Shown here piece after piece: positions 33,889 to 42,527 of a stretch of DNA of 64,000 nucleotides. The DNA comes from Tetragenococcus sp041859945 (GTDB taxonomy: Bacteria; Bacillota; Bacilli; Lactobacillales; Enterococcaceae): assembly GCA_041859945.1 (NCBI GenBank), contig JBFLGC010000004.1, positions 21,516-85,515 of the forward strand, given 5' to 3'. Both the position numbers and the translations under genes were made by a program. A model generated the notes under the pieces. The model was not told where the DNA came from. It saw only the letters and a program-made list of their open reading frames with translations, and did not search any database. Position 1 is the stretch's first letter, and every line of letters begins with the position of its first letter.

Positions 33889-34836
33889 ATGTTTATGAGA
33901 GAGACGCTACGCCAAAATGGCGAACTTTGGTATGATACAGAAGGTCGAGCAATCCATGCGCATGGTGGATGGATCTTAAAAACGGCCGACTATTACTATT
34001 GGTACGGTGAAGATCGCCGCGCAAATTATTATGTTTCTTGTTATCGTTCCAAAGATTTAGTGGAATGGGAGTTTCGTAATCATATTTTAACGACTGATTC
34101 CAAGACGGCTCAGATCCGGGTGCGGACGAGGTGTCAATTACTTAATGAGTCTGGTCATAAAGTCAATTTAGAACGACCAAAAGTCATCTACAATGAAAAA
34201 ACGCAACAATTTGTATTGTGGATCCATTTTGAAAACGGTCAAGATTATCGTGATGCTGCTTGCGCCATTGCGACCTGTTCAACACCAGATGGCGATTTCA
34301 CTTATCACGGACATTTCAATCCTTATGGCTATATGTCACGCGATTGCACGCTTTTTGTCGATGATGATCAAACAGCTTATTTTATTGCGGCTGCTCGTGA
34401 TAATGCCGATATGCATGTGTATCGGCTAAGTGAGGATTATTTGAATATCGACTGTTTGGTCCAACGTTTGTGGCAAGGGGAATATCGAGAAGCTCCGGCA
34501 GTGTTCAAGGTGAATAATGAATATGTCATGTTATCTTCATTTTGTACGGGTTGGACGCCAAATCAGGGTAAATATGCAGTAGCAAAAGAAATGGCAGGCA
34601 AGTGGTCAGCGCTCACTGAAATCGGGGATGCGACCACTTTTGGAAGCCAACCCGCTTTTATTTTAAAAGCCTACGATCAATGTCTTTATTTTGGGGATCG
34701 TTGGGGTGGCGATGAGGGCTACTTTGAATCAGGTTATGTCGTTTATCCTTTAAAAAAGGAAGGCACACGATGGATCTTACAGCCTGCAGATGAAGTGAAT
34801 TTTACCGAGCAAGGGCTCACGTTCATAAATAAATAA
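33889..34836 (+). CDS. GH43-like glycoside hydrolase (galactan-type subfamily)
   Basis: 315 residues, a single five-bladed propeller without signal peptide. IHAHGGWILKTADYYYWYGE at the N-terminus resembles the opening of GH43 subfamilies 24 and 34 (exo-beta-1,3-galactanase and related beta-galactosidases), where the usual base Asp is absent. Possible catalytic acids are Asp in SRDCTLFVDDD and Glu in YREAPAVF. AAAAAGGAG sets the start at 33889. It would remove galactose-type residues from imported oligosaccharides; the assignment within GH43 is by motif only. Confidence 0.72.
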   Translation: MFMRETLRQNGELWYDTEGRAIHAHGGWILKTADYYYWYGEDRRANYYVSCYRSKDLVEWEFRNHILTTDSKTAQIRVRTRCQLLNESGHKVNLERPKVIYNEKTQQFVLWIHFENGQDYRDAACAIATCSTPDGDFTYHGHFNPYGYMSRDCTLFVDDDQTAYFIAAARDNADMHVYRLSEDYLNIDCLVQRLWQGEYREAPAVFKVNNEYVMLSSFCTGWTPNQGKYAVAKEMAGKWSALTEIGDATTFGSQPAFILKAYDQCLYFGDRWGGDEGYFESGYVVYPLKKEGTRWILQPADEVNFTEQGLTFINK

Positions 34837-34854
34837 GTATAGGGAGAATGACTC

Positions 34855-36534
34855 ATGAAAAAAACGAAGAATTTTTTATATATTTTCGCTGTTTTTTTAG
34901 TAGTCATTCTTTTATCGATCATTATTTTGTACCGCTTTACCACGCAAGCGCTTAGTCATAGTTATACACAATCAGCGGAAAATCAATTGGTTTATGCTAG
35001 CAATAACTTAGCTGAAAAGAGTAAGGAGATCGAATTATTGGCAACTTCGGTCTTGACCGATGATACTGTTCGCTTTTTTCAGAATAAAATAGCTGCGGAT
35101 TCTCTGGATGACTATGAATATGTCCAGACGTTAAAGGCAATTCGCGAACGCATCAAACAGATCCAGTATAATTCGATCGGGATCGAAGCTGTCTATGTTT
35201 ATTGGCCCAAAGAGGATTTGACCATCACGACCAAATCGGCGGAATCTATCAAAACCGATCCTTGGTTCAAAGAGTTGCAGACGAAAAGGCGCAACTGGGG
35301 CAATCATGACGAGGTCCTCTATTTCTCAACTTCTTATCCTTATGTGGCGATAGATGAGGCACTCCCTGATTATTGGGTCATCGTGCAAATGAAAGATAGT
35401 TATTTACGGGAAATCAAAACGAGTGCCACAAATCTTGAAGACTCGCATGCCGTTATCCGGATGCCGGATGGAGCAACTTTATTTGAAGCAAACAAAACAG
35501 ATAAAGCGGTAGTAGAAAAAATAGCGCAATTAGATCAAAATGCCGAAATCAAACTTTACGATCAACGTTTTAAAGTTTTGACTCGATATCTCGATAACAA
35601 CCGTATCCAGGTCATCAGTTATTTTGATCTGGGAACGTTTATGGGGCCAGTGACATGGCTCAACGGCTTGACATTTTTCGCTACTTTTTTGATCTTGCTA
35701 TTAGGTATGATCATCATGTATCTTTTCTACAAAGATATTTTATCGCAATTAGATGTCTTAGTCCGAAAATTTAAGAAAGTAGAAAATGGGGATCTTTCGA
35801 CGCGAATCGACACGAAATCAAATAATGAATTTCGCTATGTATTCGATCAGTTCAATCAAATGGTCACGGGTATCGATCGGCTGTTGCTTTCTTTAAACAG
35901 TGAGTATCAGAGACGCGACACGGCGGAACGCAAACAATTACAAGCACAGATCAATCCGCATTTTTTGTATAATAGTTTGTTCTACATCATTTCAGTGGCA
36001 GAAGATCCGCCAGCTATTCGGGCCATGGCAAGTCATTTGGCAGAATACTATCAGTATCGGACAAGGTCTAAGGATCTGGCTGCTTTAGAAGAAGAAATCG
36101 CTTTTGCACGCTCCTATTTATCTATTATGGCGATGCGCAAATCGATCCACTATGAGATCCATGTCGCTGAAGAATATCTTGATGAAATGATCTTACCGCT
36201 TTTGATCCAGCCGCTACTAGAAAATGCCGTCCATCATGGTATTGAAGAAAAAGAAGGCGCCCATCAGATCTTTCTCACTATTCAGCCAGCAAGTTTGGGC
36301 TATGAAGTCAGTGTAGAAGATGATGGGAAAGGCTTGAGTGAAAAAGCCATGATCCAATTGACGAAAAAGATTAACCAGCAACATCATAAAGGCGAAGAAA
36401 GCGTCGGTCTTTGGAATGTCAATCATCGCTTGATCAATTATTATGGCTCTCAATCAGCTTTACGAATCGAGGAAAGTCAACGTCTAGGTGGCTTGAAAGT
36501 AAGTTTTCAAATGCAAGGAGAGGAAAGCAGATGA
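34855..36534 (+). CDS. YesM-type sensor histidine kinase
   Basis: 559 residues: membrane helix at about 8-28, an extracytoplasmic sensor domain to about 270, second helix at about 277-298, HAMP at about 300-352, His_kinase domain with the phosphorylated His in INPHFLYNSLFYI, and an ATPase domain with PLLIQPLLENAVHHGIEEK and DDGKGLS. YesM/YesN systems sit beside LplABC importers in Firmicutes and respond to plant-cell-wall oligosaccharides. The stop overlaps the regulator start (ATGA). Confidence 0.95.
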   Translation: MKKTKNFLYIFAVFLVVILLSIIILYRFTTQALSHSYTQSAENQLVYASNNLAEKSKEIELLATSVLTDDTVRFFQNKIAADSLDDYEYVQTLKAIRERIKQIQYNSIGIEAVYVYWPKEDLTITTKSAESIKTDPWFKELQTKRRNWGNHDEVLYFSTSYPYVAIDEALPDYWVIVQMKDSYLREIKTSATNLEDSHAVIRMPDGATLFEANKTDKAVVEKIAQLDQNAEIKLYDQRFKVLTRYLDNNRIQVISYFDLGTFMGPVTWLNGLTFFATFLILLLGMIIMYLFYKDILSQLDVLVRKFKKVENGDLSTRIDTKSNNEFRYVFDQFNQMVTGIDRLLLSLNSEYQRRDTAERKQLQAQINPHFLYNSLFYIISVAEDPPAIRAMASHLAEYYQYRTRSKDLAALEEEIAFARSYLSIMAMRKSIHYEIHVAEEYLDEMILPLLIQPLLENAVHHGIEEKEGAHQIFLTIQPASLGYEVSVEDDGKGLSEKAMIQLTKKINQQHHKGEESVGLWNVNHRLINYYGSQSALRIEESQRLGGLKVSFQMQGEESR

Positions 36535-37328
36535 AGGTACTGATCGTGGATGATGAACAGCATATCGTGGAATACTTAAAATATGTCGTTTCTTGGAAAA
36601 GTCTCGGCTTTGAAACGGTCCAAACCACTAGTTCGAGTAGTGCTGCCAGAGAGTATTTGTTAGCAGAGAAACCAGAGCTTATGATCACAGACATTCGTAT
36701 GCCCGAGTTTTCAGGACTGGATTTGGCTGAAATGGTCTATAAAGAAGGTTTAACGACTAAAATCATCATTTTGTCGGGATATAGCGATTTTTCTTATGCA
36801 CAAAAAGCCATACATTACGGGACGATCGACTATTTATTAAAACCGATCACAAAGAATGACTTATTACCTGTGATCGATCGTGTCAAAGCTTCTTGGCAAG
36901 ATGACTTACGAAAAACTGAGCTTCCCTTAGAAAGTAGTTCAGAAACCGCCCCAGAAAATGATTTATTAGAAGCAACGAATGATGAAGCAACGCGTTTGGC
37001 GATGGTGAAGATCATCACATATATTAGGGAACACTACCCAGAAGACATTACCTTAGATGTCTTAAGTGAACAAGTTTATATGCATCCAGTCACGATCTCG
37101 CGACTATTCAAGACAGCTACAGGGATAACAGTTACTGAATTTATCAGTCAGATCCGCTTAGAAGCGGCCGCTGATTTGTTAGAACACTCGAATCTTTTAG
37201 TTAGTGATATCGGAAATCTGGTCGGCTATCATAAGGCACAATATTTCATCAATTTATTCAAGAAACAATATGGGACGACACCACAAAAGTATCGTCGCAA
37301 GATGCGATTAGAAGGAGTAGAATCATGA
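36531..37328 (+). CDS. YesN-type response regulator with AraC HTH
   Basis: 265 residues. Receiver domain 1-120 with phosphoacceptor Asp54 (LMITDIRMPEF), Ser/Thr and Lys109-like residues in ILSGYSDF and DYLLKPI, and a C-terminal AraC DNA-binding domain (about 165-262) ending HKAQYFINLFKKQYGTTPQKYRRKMR. It is shorter than many YesN proteins, which carry a middle domain. It overlaps the kinase by 4 bp and the DUF624 gene by 4 bp, so all three are coupled. It should activate the importer and enzyme genes. Confidence 0.95.
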   Translation: MKVLIVDDEQHIVEYLKYVVSWKSLGFETVQTTSSSSAAREYLLAEKPELMITDIRMPEFSGLDLAEMVYKEGLTTKIIILSGYSDFSYAQKAIHYGTIDYLLKPITKNDLLPVIDRVKASWQDDLRKTELPLESSSETAPENDLLEATNDEATRLAMVKIITYIREHYPEDITLDVLSEQVYMHPVTISRLFKTATGITVTEFISQIRLEAAADLLEHSNLLVSDIGNLVGYHKAQYFINLFKKQYGTTPQKYRRKMRLEGVES

Positions 37329-37999
37329 ACTTTGGGAAACAAGCGAATTTTATAGGGACATGGGTCTGGCGTGTTTTACGCGCTAGTTTCTTTTGGATCA
37401 TCGGCAATATCGTCTACGTTTTTTTAGGCATGAATTTTTTGATGGCAGAGACGATCGATGAAATGGGGACTTTGGTTGTCACTGGTTGGCTGTTGATTCC
37501 ATTTCTATTTGCACCAGGAACGGTAGCGGCTTTTAGTTGTGTGCGTAAATTTTTTGATGAAACCGAGCCTGCTCTTTTTCAAGTGTATAAAATAGCCTAT
37601 AAAAAGAACTATAAAGCTGCGATGCAACATGGAATCGGCTATGTTTTGATCAGTTTTATTTTATATGCCGCTTATTGGTATTACGGGCGTTTTGGCTTTG
37701 TGGGCAAATTGATCCCGGCTTTTTTATTGGTGCTAGTGACACTTTTATTTGCCTTTATCTTAGCTTATACGAGTGACCGCAAAGAAAAGTTGATTGACTA
37801 TTGGAAACTTGGTGGTTTGCTACTGGTCAATCATCCGCTCTTTGTTTTATTCATGACAGCCGAGATATTTCTGGTCCTTTATTTTTGCCATTATATCGGG
37901 GCCTTACTTTTGTTTGTAGCACCGGGGGCCGTGCTTTTGATCGTTCATTATTTTTACCAAGAGTGTGTCAAGGCCGAAGTCAAAAAACAAGCGAAATGA
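37325..37999 (+). CDS. DUF624 membrane protein (YesL-like)
   Basis: 224 residues with about five membrane helices. DUF624/YesL proteins accompany YesMN and Lpl-type importers; their role is unknown. A second member lies at 54681 behind the other importer of this locus. Starts inside the regulator stop codon (ATGA overlap). Confidence 0.85.
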   Translation: MNFGKQANFIGTWVWRVLRASFFWIIGNIVYVFLGMNFLMAETIDEMGTLVVTGWLLIPFLFAPGTVAAFSCVRKFFDETEPALFQVYKIAYKKNYKAAMQHGIGYVLISFILYAAYWYYGRFGFVGKLIPAFLLVLVTLLFAFILAYTSDRKEKLIDYWKLGGLLLVNHPLFVLFMTAEIFLVLYFCHYIGALLLFVAPGAVLLIVHYFYQECVKAEVKKQAK

Positions 38000-38014
38000 G
38001 AAAGGAAACAAGGT

Positions 38015-39874
38015 ATGGAAAAATTACTAGAAACCAAAGAAAACTGGCTGTTATCGCCCTCAGGTAGTCAATGGGAGTTAAGAGAAATGGATTCGTTGGC
38101 TTGCTATGAAGAACTTCAGATCCGTTTGAAAAATACGACACCATTCACTTTGACGTTAGATGTCCGTTTTGTGGCAAATAGCGGTCAGGACCTGAGGATC
38201 TCCTTTGATACCTTGCCGGAGACAGAAGTGACCGTGCCTATCGCTTTGTCTTATTTAGACAGTCAACAATTGTTCCCCCCGCGTACGGATGGTCGTTTAC
38301 GGATGATGGTTAACGGCTTGCCAATAGAAAAAGCAGCTGTCAAATCGCTTGTGATCAGTTCGCGTCCTTGTCATGAAAAGCGTAGAATCGAAAAAATTTC
38401 CGTTTCTTTGTCTGAACAAATAACCAAAGGCGTGATCCATGATCCCCAATGCTTGATTGATCACTTGGGACAGTGGTCAAAAAAAGCCTGGACTGGTAAG
38501 GTTTTTGATAAAGGAGCTTTGAAAGAGCAATTGACACAAAGAGTTGAAAAGATGCCAGATAATCAGGAAATAACCTATCAAACAGGCTTTTTTCATCTTG
38601 AAAAAAGAGCGGGTCGATGGTTTTTACTAGATCCTAATGGACAAGATTTTTGTTCGGTAGGGATGGACTGCGTGGGGCCATCGATGGAGTGTAATATTGA
38701 GCCAATCAAAGCTTTGGTGCCACCAGAAGATCAAAAACATGCGCGGATCGACTATGTAAAACGTAACTTAAAGGAAACTTTTGGTGCGACTTGGTATGAA
38801 AACTGGCAAAAGTTGATTGCAGGCTACTTAAAAGAATGGGGAGTCAATACGATTGGTGCTTGGTCGGATCTAAGCTTTGTCCATGACCAACACTTTCCAT
38901 ACGTGGTCGTTCTAAGTAGTCTAGGAAATAGTGGCTATCCAGACACTGACGTGAAAATATTTCGTGATTTTCCGGATGTTTTTGCGCCTACCTATGAAAG
39001 GCGTGCCAAAGAATATGCCAAAGCGATCGTTCCCTTGGTCGATGATTCTTTCTTCATCGGCTATTTTATGCGGAACGAACCACAATGGGCCTTTGAATAT
39101 GAGATCGACCTGGCCACTGAACTGTTAAAAATGACCGAAAATAGTTATACAAAGCAAGCCTTGATCCATTCTTTAGAAAAGAAATATGAAAATATAAAGG
39201 ATTTTTGTGCTGCTTGGTATCTTTCGGGTGATTCGATCAAGGACGTGATCGAACATACTCATACGACGGAACACCTATCGTTGGTGGCTATCCAAGATCT
39301 ACAAGACTTTAGTCGTGAAATGATCCGGCAATATGTCAAAGTGCCCGCTCAAGCGATCCGAGCCCTAGATTCAAATCACTTGAATCTAGGTATGCGCTAT
39401 GCCTATCTAGCTAACGAAGCGATGGCAGCAGGATGCGACTATTTCGATGTCTTTAGTATCAACTGTTACCAAGAGGATCCGACTGATAAAATCGAACAAG
39501 TGGCCCAAATCACAGGCAAACCCGTCATGATCGGTGAATTTCACTTTGGTGGGCTCGATAAAGGGCTGACTGCGACCGGCATCAAGGGTTGTCAGACTCA
39601 AAAAGAGCGTGCCCAGGCATTTGATCACTATTTGGCTAAAGCCAACGAACATCCCAATTTCATTGGTGCGCACTATTTTGCTTTATATGATCAGCCTTGT
39701 TTAGGGCGTTTTGACGGTGAAAATTATCAATTCGGGTTCTTAGATGTCTGTAGCCAGCCTTATCAAGAAATGATCGAAAATAGACAGTTAAGTGCAACGA
39801 ATCTTTTGGAGATCCACCAAAAAGGTCGTTCAAATGTGAGAAAAGCGGCGCTGATCCCATCAATTTACTGCTAA
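38015..39874 (+). CDS. Clan GH-A glycoside hydrolase, GH50-like
   Basis: 619 residues, cytoplasmic. Residues 1-180 form a beta-rich N-terminal domain; the barrel begins at GRWFLLDPNGQDFCSVGMDCV (200-220), a stretch like the opening of beta-agarase-type GH50 enzymes. The likely acid/base is Glu355 (MRNEPQW) and the nucleophile Glu508 (MIGEFHFGG), at the ends of strands 4 and 7 as in clan GH-A. A beta-galactosidase-like exo-activity on a galactose-containing oligomer is plausible; true agarase activity is unlikely in this setting. Family assignment needs a profile search. Confidence 0.7.
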   Translation: MEKLLETKENWLLSPSGSQWELREMDSLACYEELQIRLKNTTPFTLTLDVRFVANSGQDLRISFDTLPETEVTVPIALSYLDSQQLFPPRTDGRLRMMVNGLPIEKAAVKSLVISSRPCHEKRRIEKISVSLSEQITKGVIHDPQCLIDHLGQWSKKAWTGKVFDKGALKEQLTQRVEKMPDNQEITYQTGFFHLEKRAGRWFLLDPNGQDFCSVGMDCVGPSMECNIEPIKALVPPEDQKHARIDYVKRNLKETFGATWYENWQKLIAGYLKEWGVNTIGAWSDLSFVHDQHFPYVVVLSSLGNSGYPDTDVKIFRDFPDVFAPTYERRAKEYAKAIVPLVDDSFFIGYFMRNEPQWAFEYEIDLATELLKMTENSYTKQALIHSLEKKYENIKDFCAAWYLSGDSIKDVIEHTHTTEHLSLVAIQDLQDFSREMIRQYVKVPAQAIRALDSNHLNLGMRYAYLANEAMAAGCDYFDVFSINCYQEDPTDKIEQVAQITGKPVMIGEFHFGGLDKGLTATGIKGCQTQKERAQAFDHYLAKANEHPNFIGAHYFALYDQPCLGRFDGENYQFGFLDVCSQPYQEMIENRQLSATNLLEIHQKGRSNVRKAALIPSIYC

Positions 39875-39885
39875 AGGAGAAGAGA

Positions 39886-41760
39886 ATGTCTGACTATTTT
39901 AAGTTTGAAACGCAAAACGATTGTCTAGTAAGCTTGCTACACCCAGAGGACCCAACTCATATGAATTGGGTCAAGGCAGGTTGTCATTGGGGCAAGGTGG
40001 TGACGGGATTAAAGCTAGCTATTGAAGTAAGACGACAGATCAAAGGTGGATTTTTGCAAGAGACCTATGCCTTTACCAATCCGACTGAGGTACCGATCTA
40101 TACGGGTATCAAAGATATCAAGATCGAAATCCCTTTTCCTGATGAGTATGTCAATGCCAAAACTTCGCTGACTAAGCGGTGCCATACGCATATTTGGTGT
40201 GGTGAAAATAGTAGTTATGTGTTAGGACTAAGGATGGGAGGAGTAGCACCTCATCTAGGATTGATCCTAAAAGAGGGCTCTTTAGCAGCCTATAGCGTGC
40301 TCCGCGATCAGGAGCAACTCAGTAATGATCGCGGGGTCTTTTATCTACATTTGGCGCCTATGATTTTAGCGCCGGGTGAAACAAAGCAGCTTATTTGGGA
40401 GCTGCATTGGGTCAAAGACAAGCTTGATTTTGAAAAGATCCGCCAAAGTTATCCCAATCAACTACAAATCGATCTGGATCATTTTGTCACACTTGGTGAA
40501 CAGCAGGTCCAAGGAAAGTTGTGGGTCTCTGAGACCCTCGCTTTCGATTCGTTAAGCCTCCAAGCAAATGGACAGATGATTGCTTTAAAGGCAACGGCTT
40601 TTTCATTGTCTGGTTTTGATCTAGGTGAGCAGCGTGTGGAAGTGAACTATGGCAACTATCATTCGCATTTTTGTTTTCTAGTCTATCCCAAATTAACGGA
40701 ATTGCTTGATAAACGGGTCCACTTTATTGCTGATCACCAGCAGCACCAAGCATCAGAAGTCCCAGAACTAAATGGGAGCTTTTTGAGTTATGATAATGAA
40801 GAAGGCCACCAATATTATGATCAGTATAATGACTATAATGCTGGTCGCGAACGAGTGGGCATGGGGGTGATCATTGCCCGCTATTTACAAAAACACAAGG
40901 ATGAAAAGCTCTATGAACAATGGCAAGCATATGACGCCTATGTGTTAAGGGAATTGTTCAATCCTAAAATAGGGGAAGTATTCAACGATTATGGTCATCG
41001 CTTTTATTTTAGGCTCTATAATTACCCTTGGTTGATCAACTATTTTTATGAAGTCTATAAATTGACGCAAGAAAATAAATACGTCGAGTATATGGATAAA
41101 GCGTTTAGGAAGTTTTATCAAGAAGGTGGCACCCATTTTTATCCGATCGGCTGGCATTTTTCCCGGTGGCTACCAGTAATCCAGGACGTCAAAGGTAAAA
41201 CGACTGCTCAATTTTGGTTAGAAAAAATCGAGCAGCACGCGGATACCTTGGCTTCAGTCGGTTTGGATTATCCAGCCCATGAAGTCAATTATGAACAATC
41301 GATCGTGGCCCCAGCAGTGTCGGTGTTGCTAGAAGCTTATATGATTACTGAAAAACAAGAGTATTTAAATGAAGCTAAAAAGCATCTGGCTGTCTTAGAA
41401 TTATTCAATGGCTTCCAGCCTGATCACCATCTGAACCAAGTAGCGATCCGCCATTGGGATGGGTATTGGTTTGGCAAGCGCAAAGTTTTAGGAGATACTT
41501 TTCCGCATTATTGGAGTAGCTTAACAGGATATGCTTACTTGCAGTATTATCAAATCACAGGTGAAAAAGACTACCTTGCAAAAGCGCAACGATCGATCCG
41601 CGCTAGTTTGAGTTTGATCGGCAGGGACGGAAGCGCTTCTTGTGCTTATTTGTATCCTTTTAAAATAAATGAGACCTTAGGAAAATTCTATGACCCTTTG
41701 GCAAATGACCAAGATTGGGCTTTATACTATGCTGATCTATTATTTGAAACTAAAATTTGA
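39886..41760 (+). CDS. Putative all-helical (six-hairpin-like) glycosidase-type protein
   Basis: 624 residues, not recognised as a known family. Residues 1-265 look beta-rich, with short strands and HTHIWCGENSSYVLGLRMGG. From about 290 the sequence is a series of paired helices rich in Trp and Tyr (QYYDQYNDYNAGRERVGMGVIIARY, HRFYFRLYNYPWLINYFYEVYKL, FYPIGWHFSRWLPVI, HEVNYEQSIVAPAVSVLLEAY, RHWDGYWFGKRK), in the style of (alpha/alpha)6 glycosidases and lyases. No signal peptide. It lies 12 bp after the GH50-like gene and is surely part of the same operon. No reaction is proposed. Confidence 0.7.
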   Translation: MSDYFKFETQNDCLVSLLHPEDPTHMNWVKAGCHWGKVVTGLKLAIEVRRQIKGGFLQETYAFTNPTEVPIYTGIKDIKIEIPFPDEYVNAKTSLTKRCHTHIWCGENSSYVLGLRMGGVAPHLGLILKEGSLAAYSVLRDQEQLSNDRGVFYLHLAPMILAPGETKQLIWELHWVKDKLDFEKIRQSYPNQLQIDLDHFVTLGEQQVQGKLWVSETLAFDSLSLQANGQMIALKATAFSLSGFDLGEQRVEVNYGNYHSHFCFLVYPKLTELLDKRVHFIADHQQHQASEVPELNGSFLSYDNEEGHQYYDQYNDYNAGRERVGMGVIIARYLQKHKDEKLYEQWQAYDAYVLRELFNPKIGEVFNDYGHRFYFRLYNYPWLINYFYEVYKLTQENKYVEYMDKAFRKFYQEGGTHFYPIGWHFSRWLPVIQDVKGKTTAQFWLEKIEQHADTLASVGLDYPAHEVNYEQSIVAPAVSVLLEAYMITEKQEYLNEAKKHLAVLELFNGFQPDHHLNQVAIRHWDGYWFGKRKVLGDTFPHYWSSLTGYAYLQYYQITGEKDYLAKAQRSIRASLSLIGRDGSASCAYLYPFKINETLGKFYDPLANDQDWALYYADLLFETKI

Positions 41761-41855
41761 TTTTTTGAGATCCCAGATCGGGGGCCTCTTGTTATTTAAA
41801 AAGTTTTTTTCCTGTGCTACACTGATTTTAAGACAAATGATAGGGGCGTTTCCAC

Positions 41856-42527
41856 ATGGAAAAAATAATTTATTCCTTTGGTGATAGTATTGTTAAGGGA
41901 CACGTGTATGCACGCGGTTTTGTAGATGAAGTAGCCGATCGATTAGGCGTCTCACATCAGACCTTTGCAAAAAATGGGGCAGCCTTTTTTGAATGTCCAG
42001 TGATGGGTGGCAAAATAATTGAACAAGTAAAGACAGCTCCACGATTGGCACCTGATTTGATCATTTTTGATGGGGGTACGAATGATGCTGAATATTTAGA
42101 AAGTCATCCCGACATAAAGATCGGTGAAATTCCTGCAGTAAAAGGGGCGACATCGACCATTGCTAGTGCCATGGAGCAGGTGATCCAAGCTATGCAAGCA
42201 AAATGGCCCAATGTACCGATCCTCTATGTGGCGGTGCATAAACTAGCGGCGCGCGATTTTAAAATACAAGAAGCCTTGCATCAAATGGAACTGCAGGCTG
42301 TTAGAAAATATGACGTTTTTTTGACCAATTTGTATGATGATTCTGAATTAGATACCCGAAAACAAGTCATGCGTCAGAACTATTCTTTTGATAAATTGGA
42401 TGAGTTGGGTATGCCGGGGAAAAATGGTTCTGGGACACATCCTAATTGGTTGGCTGTTGAAAAATATTATCTACCAGCTGTCTTAAGAACGATCAAGAAA
42501 GGAAATAAAGATGGAATTATATTTTGA
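41856..42527 (+). CDS. SGNH/GDSL-type hydrolase, possible carbohydrate esterase
   Basis: 223 residues. Block I FGDSIV holds the nucleophile Ser, block III is GGTND with Gly and Asn, and the C-terminal block GSGTHPNW keeps the catalytic His but has Ser where the DxxH Asp is expected, which would weaken or change activity. No signal peptide. It would remove acetyl or other esters from imported sugars. It overlaps the GH95 gene by 17 bp, so the pair is coupled. A TACACT sequence upstream near 41817 could be an internal -10. Confidence 0.78.
   Translation: MEKIIYSFGDSIVKGHVYARGFVDEVADRLGVSHQTFAKNGAAFFECPVMGGKIIEQVKTAPRLAPDLIIFDGGTNDAEYLESHPDIKIGEIPAVKGATSTIASAMEQVIQAMQAKWPNVPILYVAVHKLAARDFKIQEALHQMELQAVRKYDVFLTNLYDDSELDTRKQVMRQNYSFDKLDELGMPGKNGSGTHPNWLAVEKYYLPAVLRTIKKGNKDGIIF

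Noticed and set aside
38015..39874. Calling the GH-A protein a beta-agarase
   Set aside because: The opening motif is GH50-like, but the absence of a signal peptide and the locus setting make agar degradation unlikely.
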